DNA of 64,000 bases from Fallopia convolvulus. Taxonomy: Eukaryota > Streptophyta > Magnoliopsida > Caryophyllales > Polygonaceae. Below are positions 1 through 12,500 of the stretch, in pieces. The DNA lies in contig OZ024735.1 in NCBI GenBank assembly GCA_964016875.1, positions 8,727,338 to 8,791,337 on the forward strand, read 5' to 3'. Numbering within the stretch: position 1 is the first letter of the stretch; every line of letters begins with the position of its first letter. Under the pieces are notes generated by a model that searched no databases, was not told the DNA's origin, and saw only the letters and a list, made by a program, of their open reading frames with translations. The position numbers and the translations under genes were made by a program.

Positions 1-3000
1 GCATGGGCCTAAGAAAAACCTTTTGTAAAGACACATTCAACCGTACAACCGTTTAGGGCATTTTCGGGAAGGGTCTTGGTTTGAGGATGAATGGTACGAA
101 GATTTTCGTACCAGAACATTTGCGAGTTTTTTTCCGTTTTTTGGCTTGGATAGACTAGCATGGGCCTAAGAAAAACCATTGTAATGACACATTCGACCGT
201 ACAATCGTTTAGGGCATTTTCGGGAAGGGTCTTGGTTTGAGGCTGAATGGTGCGAAGATTTTCGTACTTGAACTTTTGCGAGTTTTTTCCGTTTTTTTGT
301 CTTGGATTTGCTAGTTGGGGTCTAAGAATTTTTTTTTGTAAAGACACATTCGACTGTTGAACCGTTTAGGGCCTTTTCAGAATGGGTGTAGTTTTGAGGT
401 CAAATGGTACGAAGATTTTTGTACGAGTACTTTTGGGAGTTTTTTCCGTTTTTTGGCTTGGATGGACTAGCATGGGCCTAAGAAAAACCTTTTATAAAGA
501 CACATTTGACCGTACGACCGTTTAGGGCATTTTCGGGAAGGCTCTTGGTTTGAGGCTGAATGGTACGAAGATTTTTGTACCAGAACTTTTGCGAGTTTTT
601 TCCGTTTTTTTGTCTTGGATGTACTAGTTGGTGCCTATGAAGAACATTTTGTAAAGACACATTCGACCGTTGAACTGTTTATGGCATTTTCGGAATGGGT
701 GTAGGTTTGAGGTAAAATGGTACGAAGATTTTCGTACCAGAACCTTTGCGAGTTTTTTTCTGTTTTTTACATTGATGGACTAGCATGGGCCTAAGAAAAA
801 CTTTTTTCAAAGACACATTCGACCGTACGACCGTTTAGGGTATTTTCGGGAAGGGTCTTGGTTTGAGGCTGAATGGTAAGAAGATTTTCGTACCTGAACT
901 TTTGCGAGTTTTTTCCGTTTTTTGTCTTTGATTTGCTAGTTGGGGCCTAAGAAATTTTTTTTGTAATGACACATTCGACCGTTGAACCGTTTAGGGCATT
1001 TTCGGAATGGGTGTAAGTTTGAGGTCAAATGGTACGAAGATTTTCGTACGAGAACTTTTGCGAGTTTTTTTCCGTTTTCTGGCTTGGAGGGACGAGCATG
1101 GGCCTAAGAAAAACCTTTTATAAAGACACATTCGACCGTACGACCGTTTAGGGCATTTTCGGGAAGGGTCTTGGTTTGAGGCTGAATGGTACGAAGATTT
1201 TTGTATCAGAACTTTTGCGAGTTTTTTCCGTTTTTTTTTCTTGGATGTGCTAGTTGGTGCCTATGAAGAACATTTTGTAAAAACACATTCGACCGTTGAA
1301 CCGTTTATGGCATTTTCGAAATGGGTGTAGGTTTGAGGTAAAAGGGTACGAAGATTTTCTTACCAGAACTTTTGCGAGTTTTTTTCTGTTTTTTGCTTGG
1401 ATAGCATGGGCCTAAGATAAACCTTTTTCAAAGACACATTCGACCGTACAACCATTTAGGGCATTTTCGGGAAGGGTCTTGGTTTAAGGCTGAATGGTAC
1501 GAAAATCTTCATACGAGAACTTTTGCGAGTTTTTTTCCGTTTTTTTGTCTTGGTTGTGCTCGTTGGGGCCTAAGAAAAACATTTTGTAAAGACACATTCG
1601 ACCGTACAACCGTTTAGGGCATTATCGGGAAGGGTCTTGGTTTGAGGCTGAATGGTACGAAGATTTTCGTACCTGAACTTTTGCGAGTTTTTTCCCTTTT
1701 TTGGCTTGGATGTGCTAGTTGGGGCCTAAGAAAAACATTTTGTAATGACACATTCGACCGTACGACCGTTTAGGGCATTTTCGGGAAGGGTCTTGGTTTG
1801 AGGCTGAATGGTAAGAAGATTTTCGTACCTGAACTTTTGCGAGTTTTTTCCGTTTTTTGTCTTGGATTTGCTAGTTGGGGCCTAAGAAAATTTTTTTGTA
1901 ATGACACATTCGACCGTTGAACCGTTTAGGGCATTTTCGGAATGGGCGTAGGTTTGAGGTCAAATGGTACGAAGATTTTCGTACGAGAACTTTTGCGAGT
2001 TTTTTTCCGTTTTCTGGCTTGGAGGGACTAGCATGGGCCTAGGAAAAACCTTTTATAAAGACACATTCGACCGTACGACCGTACGACCGTTTAGGGAATT
2101 TTCCGGAAGGGTCTTGGTTTGAGGCTGAATGGTACGAAGATTTTTGTATCAGAACTTTTGCGAGTTTTTTCCTTTTTTTGTCTTGGATGTGCTAGTTGGT
2201 GCCTATGAAGAACATTTTGTAAAGGCACATTCGACCGTTGAACCGTTTATGGCATTTTCGAAATGGGTGTAGGTTTGAGGTAAAATGGTACGAACATTTT
2301 CGTACCGGAACTTTTGCGAGTTTTTTTCTGTTTTTTGCTTGGATAGCATGGGCCTAGGATAAACCTTTTTCAAAGACACATTCGACCGTACAACCGTTTA
2401 GGGCCATTTCGGGAAGGGTCTTGGTTTGAGGCTGAATGGTACGAAGATTTAATCTTCGTAGCAGAACTTTTGTAAGTTTTTTCCGTTTTTTTGTCTTGGA
2501 TGTGCTAGTTGGGGCCTAAGAAAAACATGTTGTAACGACACATTCTACCGTACAACCGTTTAGGGCATTTTCGGGAAGTGTCGTGTTTGAGGTTGAATGG
2601 TACGAAGATTTTCGTACCTTTACTATTGCGAGATTTTTCCGTTTTTTTTGTCTTGCATGTGCTAGTTGGGGCCTAAGAAAAACATTTTGTAAAGACACAT
2701 TCCACCGTTGAACCGTTTAAGGCATTTTCGGAATGGGTGTAGGTTTGAGGTCAAATGGTACAAAGATTTTCGCACCAGAACTTTTGCAAGTTTTTTTCCG
2801 TTTTTTGGCTTGGATAGACTAGCATGGGCCTAAGAAAAACCTTTTGTAAAGACACATTCAACCGTACAACCGTTTAGGGCATTTTCGGGAAGGGTCTTGG
2901 TTTGAGGATGAATGGTACGAAGATTTTCGTACCAGAACATTTGCGAGTTTTTTTCCGTTTTTTGGCTTGGATAGACTAGCATGGGCCTAAGAAAAACCAT

Positions 3001-6000
3001 TGTAATGACACATTCGACCGTACAATCGTTTAGGGCATTTTCGGGAAGGGTCTTGGTTTGAGGCTGAATGGTGCGAAGATTTTCGTACCTGAACTTTTGC
3101 GAGTTTTTTCCGTTTTTTTGTCTTGGATTTGCTAGTTGGGGTCTAAGAATTTTTTTTTGTAAAGACACATTCGACTGTTGAACCGTTTAGGGCCTTTTCA
3201 GAATGGGTGTAGTTTTGAGGTCAAATGGTACGAAGATTTTTGTACGAGTACTTTTGGGAGTTTTTTCCGTTTTTTGGCTTGGATGGACTAGCATGGGCCT
3301 AAGAAAAACCTTTTATAAAGACACATTTGACCGTACGACCGTTTAGGGCATTTTCGGGAAGGCTCTTGGTTTGAGGCTGAATGGTACGAAGATTTTTGTA
3401 CCAGAACTTTTGCGAGTTTTTTCCGTTTTTTTGTCTTGGATGTACTAGTTGGTGCCTATGAAGAACATTTTGTAAAGACACATTCGACCGTTGAACTGTT
3501 TATGGCATTTTCGGAATGGGTGTAGGTTTGAGGTAAAATGGTACGAAGATTTTCGTACCAGAACCTTTGCGAGTTTTTTTCTGTTTTTTACATTGATGGA
3601 CTAGCATGGGCCTAAGAAAAACTTTTTTCAAAGACACATTCGACCGTACGACCGTTTAGGGTATTTTCGGGAAGGGTCTTGGTTTGAGGCTGAATGGTAA
3701 GAAGATTTTCGTACCTGAACTTTTGCGAGTTTTTTCCGTTTTTTGTCTTTGATTTGCTAGTTGGGGCCTAAGAAATTTTTTTTGTAATGACACATTCGAC
3801 CGTTGAACCGTTTAGGGCATTTTCGGAATGGGTGTAAGTTTGAGGTCAAATGGTACGAAGATTTTCGTACGAGAACTTTTGCGAGTTTTTTTCCGTTTTC
3901 TGGCTTGGAGGGACGAGCATGGGCCTAAGAAAAACCTTTTATAAAGACACATTCGACCGTACGACCGTTTAGGGCATTTTCGGGAAGGGTCTTGGTTTGA
4001 GGCTGAATGGTACGAAGATTTTTGTATCAGAACTTTTGCGAGTTTTTTCCGTTTTTTTTTCTTGGATGTGCTAGTTGGTGCCTATGAAGAACATTTTGTA
4101 AAAACACATTCGACCGTTGAACCGTTTATGGCATTTTCGAAATGGGTGTAGGTTTGAGGTAAAAGGGTACGAAGATTTTCTTACCAGAACTTTTGCGAGT
4201 TTTTTTCTGTTTTTTGCTTGGATAGCATGGGCCTAAGATAAACCTTTTTCAAAGACACATTCGACCGTACAACCATTTAGGGCATTTTCGGGAAGGGTCT
4301 TGGTTTAAGGCTGAATGGTACGAAAATCTTCATACGAGAACTTTTGCGAGTTTTTTTCCGTTTTTTTGTCTTGGTTGTGCTCGTTGGGGCCTAAGAAAAA
4401 CATTTTGTAAAGACACATTCGACCGTACAACCGTTTAGGGCATTATCGGGAAGGGTCTTGGTTTGAGGCTGAATGGTACGAAGATTTTCGTACCTGAACT
4501 TTTGCGAGTTTTTTCCCTTTTTTGGCTTGGATGTGCTAGTTGGGGCCTAAGAAAAACATTTTGTAATGACACATTCGACCGTACGACCGTTTAGGGCATT
4601 TTCGGGAAGGGTCTTGGTTTGAGGCTGAATGGTAAGAAGATTTTCGTACCTGAACTTTTGCGAGTTTTTTCCGTTTTTTGTCTTGGATTTGCTAGTTGGG
4701 GCCTAAGAAAATTTTTTTGTAATGACACATTCGACCGTTGAACCGTTTAGGGCATTTTCGGAATGGGCGTAGGTTTGAGGTCAAATGGTACGAAGATTTT
4801 CGTACGAGAACTTTTGCGAGTTTTTTTCCGTTTTCTGGCTTGGAGGGACTAGCATGGGCCTAGGAAAAACCTTTTATAAAGACACATTCGACCGTACGAC
4901 CGTACGACCGTTTAGGGAATTTTCCGGAAGGGTCTTGGTTTGAGGCTGAATGGTACGAAGATTTTTGTATCAGAACTTTTGCGAGTTTTTTCCTTTTTTT
5001 GTCTTGGATGTGCTAGTTGGTGCCTATGAAGAACATTTTGTAAAGGCACATTCGACCGTTGAACCGTTTATGGCATTTTCGAAATGGGTGTAGGTTTGAG
5101 GTAAAATGGTACGAACATTTTCGTACCGGAACTTTTGCGAGTTTTTTTCTGTTTTTTGCTTGGATAGCATGGGCCTAGGATAAACCTTTTTCAAAGACAC
5201 ATTCGACCGTACAACCGTTTAGGGCCATTTCGGGAAGGGTCTTGGTTTGAGGCTGAATGGTACGAAGATTTAATCTTCGTAGCAGAACTTTTGTAAGTTT
5301 TTTCCGTTTTTTTGTCTTGGATGTGCTAGTTGGGGCCTAAGAAAAACATGTTGTAACGACACATTCTACCGTACAACCGTTTAGGGCATTTTCGGGAAGT
5401 GTCGTGTTTGAGGTTGAATGGTACGAAGATTTTCGTACCTTTACTATTGCGAGATTTTTCCGTTTTTTTTGTCTTGCATGTGCTAGTTGGGGCCTAAGAA
5501 AAACATTTTGTAAAGACACATTCCACCGTTGAACCGTTTAAGGCATTTTCGGAATGGGTGTAGGTTTGAGGTCAAATGGTACAAAGATTTTCGCACCAGA
5601 ACTTTTGCAAGTTTTTTTCCGTTTTTTGGCTTGGATAGACTAGCATGGGCCTAAGAAAAACCTTTTGTAAAGACACATTCAACCGTACAACCGTTTAGGG
5701 CATTTTCGGGAAGGGTCTTGGTTTGAGGATGAATGGTACGAAGATTTTCGTACCAGAACATTTGCGAGTTTTTTTCCGTTTTTTGGCTTGGATAGACTAG
5801 CATGGGCCTAAGAAAAACCATTGTAATGACACATTCGACCGTACAATCGTTTAGGGCATTTTCGGGAAGGGTCTTGGTTTGAGGCTGAATGGTGCGAAGA
5901 TTTTCGTACTTGAACTTTTGCGAGTTTTTTCCGTTTTTTTGTCTTGGATTTGCTAGTTGGGGTCTAAGAATTTTTTTTTGTAAAGACACATTCGACTGTT

Positions 6001-6640
6001 GAACCGTTTAGGGCCTTTTCAGAATGGGTGTAGTTTTGAGGTCAAATGGTACGAAGATTTTTGTACGAGTACTTTTGGGAGTTTTTTCCGTTTTTTGGCT
6101 TGGATGGACTAGCATGGGCCTAAGAAAAACCTTTTATAAAGACACATTTGACCGTACGACCGTTTAGGGCATTTTCGGGAAGGCTCTTGGTTTGAGGCTG
6201 AATGGTACGAAGATTTTTGTACCAGAACTTTTGCGAGTTTTTTCCGTTTTTTTGTCTTGGATGTACTAGTTGGTGCATATGAAGAACATTTTGTAAAGAC
6301 ACATTCGACCGTTGAACCATTTATGGCATTTTCGGAATGGGTGTAGGTTTGAGGTAAAATGGTACGAAGATTTTCGTACCAGAACCTTTGCGAGTTTTTT
6401 TCTGTTTTTTACATTGATGGACTAGCATGGGCCTAAGAAAAACTTTTTTCAAAGACACATTCGACCGTACGACCGTTTAGGGTATTTTCGGGAAGGGTCT
6501 TGGTTTGAGGCTGAATGGTAAGAAGATTTTCGTACCTGAACTTTTGCGAGTTTTTTCCGTTTTTTGTCTTTGATTTGCTAGTTGGGGCCTAAGAAATTTT
6601 TTTTGTAATGACACATTCGACCGTTGAACCGTTTAGGGCA
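1..6640. repeat. 18-mer higher-order repeat, 2,821-bp period
   Basis: Blocks starting near 9, 2830 and 5651 are nearly identical and exactly 2,821 bp apart, which is 18 monomers. Using the ACATTC landmark, the monomer order of a unit is A A B A B A B A B A A A B A B A A B. Shared rare variants include a doubled CGTACGACC at about 2078 and 4899 and a monomer with GATTTAATCTTCGTAGCAG at about 2447 and 5268. Two full copies are present; the third begins to differ clearly near 6650, where TGTAAGTTTG is replaced by TGTTCGTTTG. Confidence 0.93.
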
Positions 6641-9600
6641 TTTTCGGAATGGGTGTTCGTTTGAGGTCAAATGGTACGAAGATTTTCGTACGAGAACTTT
6701 TGCGAGTTTGTTTCCGTTTTCTGGCTTGGATGGACTAGCATGGGCCTAAGAAAAACCTTTTATAAAGACACATTCGACCGTACGACCGTTTAGGGCATTT
6801 TCGGGAAGGGTCTTGGTTTGAGGCTGAATGGTACGAAGATTTTTGTATGAGAACTTTTGCGAGTTTTTTCCGTTTTTTTTTCTTGGATGTGCTAGTTGGT
6901 GCCTATGAAGAACATTTTGTAAAAACACATTCGACCGTTGAACCGTTTATGGCATTTTCGAAATGGGTGTAGGTTTGAGGTAAAAGGGTACGAAGATTTT
7001 CTTACCAGAACTTTTGCGAGTTTTTTTCTGTTTTTTGCTTGGATAGCATGGGCCTAAGATAAACCTTTTTCAAAGACACATTCGACCGTACAACCATTTA
7101 GGGCATTTTCGGGAAGGGTCTTGGTTTAAGGCTGAATGGTACGAAAATCTTCATACCAGAACTTTTGCGAGTTTTTTTCCGTTTTTTTGTCTTGGTTGTG
7201 CTCGTTGGGGCCTAAGAAAAACATTTTGTAAAGACACATTCGACTGTACAACCGTTTAGGGCATTATCGGGAAGGGTCTTGGTTTGAGGCTGAATGGTAC
7301 GAAGATTTTCGTACCTGAACTTTTGCGAGTTTTTTCCCTTTTTTGGCTTGGATGTGCTAGTTGGGGCCTAAGAAAAACATTTTGTAATGACACATTCGAC
7401 CGTACAACAGTTTAGGGCATTTTCGGGAAGGGTTTTGGTTTGAGGCTGAATTGTACAAAGATTTTCGTACCTGAACTTTTGCGAGTTTTTTCCGTTTTTT
7501 GTCTTGGATTTGCTAGTTGGGGCCTAAGAAAAACATTTTGTAAAGAAACATTCGACCGTTGAACCGTTTAGGGCATTTTCGGAATGGGTGTTGGTTAGAG
7601 GTCAAATGGTACGAAGATTTTCGAACGAGAACTTTTGCGAGTTTTTTTCCGTTTTCTTGCTTGGATGGACTAGAATGGGCTTAAGAAAAACCTTTTATAA
7701 AGACACAATCGACCGTAAGACCGTTTAGGGCATTTTCGGGAAGGGTCTTGGTTTGAGGCTGAATGGTACGAAGATTTTCGTACCAGAACATTTGCGAGTT
7801 TTTTTCCGTTTTTTGGCTTGGATAGACTAGCATGGGCCTAAGAAAAACCATTGTAATGAAACATTCGACCGTACAATCGCTTAGGGCATTTTCGGGAAGG
7901 GTCTTGGTTTGAGGCTGAATGGTGCGAAGATTTTCGTACCTGAACTTTTGCGAGTTTTTTCCGTTTTTTTGTCTTGGATTTGCTAGTTGGGGTCTAAGAA
8001 TTTTTTTTTGTAAAGACACATTCGACTGTTGAACCGTTTAGGGCCTTTTCAGAATGGGTGTAGGTTTGAGGTCAAATGGTACGAAGATTTTCGCACCAGA
8101 ACTTTTGCAAGTTTTTTTCCGTTTTTTGGCTTGGATAGACTAGCATGGGCCTAAGAAAAACCTTTTGTAAAGACACATTCAACCGTACAACCGTTTAGGG
8201 CATTTTCGGGAAGGGTCTTGGTTTGAGGATGAATGGTACGAAGATTTTCGTACCAGAACATTTGCGTGTTTTTTTCCGTTTTTTGGCTTGGATAGACTAG
8301 CATGGGCCTAAGAAAAACCATTGTAATGACACATTCGACCGTACAATCGTTTAGGGCATTTTCGGTAAGGGTCTTGGTTTGAGGCTGAATGGTGCGAAGA
8401 TTTTCGTACCTGAACTTTTGCGAGTTTTTTCCGTTTTTTTGTCTTGGATTTGCTAGTTGGGGTCTAAGAATTTTTTTTTGTAAAGACACATTCGACTGTT
8501 GAACCGTTTAGGGCCTTTTCAGAATGGGTGTAGGTTTGAGGTCAAATGGTACGAAGATTTTTGTACGAGAACTTTTGGGAATTTTTTTCCGTTTTTTGGC
8601 TTGGATGGACTAGCATGGGCCTAAGAAAAACCTTTTATAAAGACACATTTGACCGTACGACCGTTTAGGGCATTTTCGGGAAGGCTCTTGGTTTGAGGCT
8701 GAATGGTACGAAGATTTTTGTACCAGAACTTTTGCGAGTTTTTTCCGTTTTTTTGTCTTGGATGTACTAGTTGGTGCCTATGAAGAACATTTTGTAAAGA
8801 CACATTCGACCGTTGAACCATTTATGGCATTTTCGGAATGGGTGTAGGTTTGAGGTAAAATGGTATGAATATTTTCGTACCAGAACTTTTGCGAGTTTTT
8901 TTCTGTTTTTTACATTGATGGACTAGCATGGGCCTAAGAAAAACTTTTTTCAAAGACACATTCGACCATACGACCGTTTAGGGCATTTTCGGGAAGGGTC
9001 TTGGTTTGAGGCTGAATGGTAAGAAGATTTTCGTACCTGAACTTTTGCGAGTTTTTTCTGTTTTTTATCTTGGATTTGCTAGTTGGGACCTAAGAAATTT
9101 TTTTTGTAATGACACATTCGACCGTTGAACCGTTTAGGGCATTTTCGGAATGGGTGTTCGTTTGAGGTCAAATGGTACGAAGATTTTCGTACGAGAACTT
9201 TTGCGAGTTTGTTTCCGTTTTCTGGCTTGGATGGACTAGCATGGGCCTAAGAAAAACCTTTTATAAAGACACATTCGACCGTACGACCGTTTAGGGCATT
9301 TTCGGGAAGGGTCTTGGTTTGAGGCTGAATGGTACGAAGATTTTTGTATGAGAACTTTTGCGAGTTTTTTCCGTTTTTTTTTCTTGGATGTGCTAGTTGG
9401 TGCCTATGAAGAACATTTTGTAAAAACACATTCGACCGTTGAACCGTTTATGGCATTTTCGAAATGGGTGTAGGTTTGAGGTAAAAGGGTACGAAGATTT
9501 TCTTACCAGAACTTTTGCGAGTTTTTTTCTGTTTTTTGCTTGGATAGCATGGGCCTAAGATAAACCTTTTTCAAAGACACATTCGACCGTACAACCATTT

Positions 9601-10345
9601 AGGGCATTTTCGGGAAGGGTCTTGGTTTAAGGCTGAATGGTACGAAAATCTTCATACCAGAACTTTTGCGAGTTTTTTTCCGTTTTTTTGTCTTGGTTGT
9701 GCTCGTTGGGGCCTAAGAAAAACATTTTGTAAAGACACATTCGACTGTACAACCGTTTAGGGCATTATCGGGAAGGGTCTTGGTTTGAGGCTGAATGGTA
9801 CGAAGATTTTCGTACCTGAACTTTTGCGAGTTTTTTCCCTTTTTTGGCTTGGATGTGCTAGTTGGGGCCTAAGAAAAACATTTTGTAATGACACATTCGA
9901 CCGTACAACAGTTTAGGGCATTTTCGGGAAGGGTTTTGGTTTGAGGCTGAATTGTACAAAGATTTTCGTACCTGAACTTTTGCGAGTTTTTTCCGTTTTT
10001 TGTCTTGGATTTGCTAGTTGGGGCCTAAGAAAAACATTTTGTAAAGAAACATTCGACCGTTGAACCGTTTAGGGCATTTTCGGAATGGGTGTTGGTTAGA
10101 GGTCAAATGGTACGAAGATTTTCGAACGAGAACTTTTGCGAGTTTTTTTCCGTTTTCTTGCTTGGATGGACTAGAATGGGCTTAAGAAAAACCTTTTATA
10201 AAGACACAATCGACCGTAAGACCGTTTAGGTCATTTTCGGGAAGGGTCTTGGTTTGAGGCTGAATGGTACGAAGATTTTCGTACCAGAACATTTGCGAGT
10301 TTTTTTCCGTTTTTTGGCTTGGATAGACTAGCATGGGCCTAAGAA
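5651..10345. repeat. 16-mer higher-order repeat, about 2,500-bp period
   Basis: Landmarks at 5651, 6120, 6746 and 7681 recur at 8151, 8621, 9247 and 10182, spacings of 2,500-2,501 bp or 16 monomers. The first part of this unit (5651-6640) is also the third copy of the 18-mer, so the 16-mer appears to derive from it by loss of about two monomers and local change. The match ends near 10345, where the next monomer has class B GTTGAACCG instead of GTACAATCG. Confidence 0.9.
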
Positions 10346-12500
10346 AAACATTTTGTAAAGACACATTCGACCGTTGAACCGTTTATGGCATTTTCGGAAT
10401 GGGTGTAGGTTTGAGGTAAAATGGTACGAAGATTTTCGTACCAGAACTTTTGCGAGTTTTTTTCTGTTTTTTGCTTTGATGGACGAGCATGGGCCTAAGA
10501 AAAACCTTTTTTAAAGACACATTCGACTGTACAACCGTTTAGGGCATTTTCGGGAAGGGTCTTGGTTTGAGGCTGAATGGTACGAAGATTTAATCTTCGT
10601 AGCAGAACTTTTGCAAGTTTTTTCCATTTTTTTGTCTTGGATGTGCTAGTTGGGGCCTAAGAAAAACATTTTGTAACGACACATTCGACCGTACAACCGT
10701 TTAGGGCATTTTCGGGAAGTGTCGTGTTTGAGGCTGAATGGTACGAAGATTTTCGTACCTGAACTTTTGCGAGATTTTTCCGTTTTTTTTGTCTTGCATG
10801 TGCTAGTTGTGGCCTAAGAAAAACATTTTATAACGACACATTCCACCGTTGAACCGTTTAAGGCATTTTCGGAATGGGTGTAGGTTTGAGGTCAAATGGT
10901 AAGAAGATTTTCGCACCAGAACTTTTGCGAGTTTTTTTCCGTTTTCTGGCTTGGATAGACTAGCATGGGCCTAAGAAAAACATTTTGTAAAGACACATTC
11001 GACCGTACGACCGTTTAGGGCATTTTCGGGAAGGGTCTTGGTTTGAGGTTGAATGGTACGAAGATTTTTGTATCAGAACTTTTGCGAGTTTTTTCCGTTT
11101 TTTTGTCTTGGATGTGCTAGTTGGTGCCAATGAAGAACATTTTGTAAAGACACATTCGACCGTTGAACCGTTTATAGCATTTTCGAAATGGGTGTAGGTT
11201 TGAGGTAAAATGGTACGAAGATTTTTGTACCAGAACTTTTGCGAATTTTTTTCTGTTTTTTGCTTGGATACCATGGGCCTAAGAAAAACCTTTTTCAAAG
11301 ACACATTCGACCGTACAACCGTTTAGGGCATTTTCGGGAAGGGTCTTGGTTTAAGGCTGAATGGTACGAAAATCTTCGTACCAGAACTTTTGCGATTTTT
11401 TTCCGTTTTTTTGTCTTGGATGTGCTAGTTTGGGACTAAGAAAAACATTTTGTAAAGACACATTCCACCGCACAAACGTTTAGGGCATTATCGGGAAGGG
11501 TCTTGGTTTGAGGCTGAATGGTACGAAGATTTTCGTACCTGAACTTTTGCGAGTTTGTTCCGTTTTTTGGCTTGGATGTGCTAGTTGGGGCCTAAGAAAA
11601 ACATTTTGTAAGGACACATTCGACCGTACAACCGTTTAGGGTATTTTCGGGAAGGGTCTTGGTTTAAGGCTGAATTGTACAAAGATTTTCGTACCTGAAC
11701 TTTTGCGAGTTTTTTCCGTTTTTTTGTCTTGGATTTGCTAGTTGGGGCCTAAGAAATTTTTTTTGTAATGACACATTCGACCGTTGAACCGTTTAGGGCA
11801 TTTTCGGAATGGGTGTTCGTTTGAGGTCAAATGGTACGAAGATTTTCGTACGAGAACTTTTGCGAGTTTGTTTCCGTTTTCTGGCTTGGATGGACTAGCA
11901 TGGGCCTAAGAAAAACCTTTTATAAAGACACATTCGACCGTACGACCGTTTAGGGCATTTTCGGGAAGGGTCTTGGTTTGAGGCTGAATGGTACGAAGAT
12001 TTTCGTACCAGAACTTTTGCGAGTTTTTTCCGTTTTTTTGTCTTGGATGTGCTAGTGGTGCCTAAGAAAAACATTTTGTAAAGACACATTCGACCGTTGA
12101 ACCGTTTATGGCATTTTCGAAATGGGTGTAGGTTTGAGGTAAAATGGTACGAACATTTTCGTACCAGAACTTTTGCGAGTTTTTTTCTGTTTTTTGCTTG
12201 GATAGCATGGGCTTAGGATAAACCTTTTTCAAAGACACATTCGACCGTACAACCGTTTAGGGCCATTTCGGGAAGGATCTTGGTTTGAGGCTGAATGGTA
12301 CGAAGATTTATTCTTCGTAGCAGAACTTTTGTAAGTTTTTTCCGTTATGTGCTAGTTGGGGCCTAAGAAAAACATGTTGTAACGACACATTCTACCGTAC
12401 AACCGTTTAGGGCATTTTCGGGAAGTGTCGTGTTTGAGGTTGAATGGTACGAAGATTTTCGTACCTTTACTTTTGCGAGATTTTTCCGTTTTTTTGTCTT
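10346..12500. repeat. Mosaic satellite without a clear HOR period
   Basis: About 14 monomers resembling pieces of both neighbouring HOR families, in an order not repeated as a unit nearby. One monomer near 12345 lacks about 15 bp (the T-tract and GTCTTGG before GTGCTAG). The palindromic-type monomer near 12300 has ATTTATTCTTCG instead of ATTTAATCTTCG. No gene or foreign DNA is seen. Confidence 0.8.
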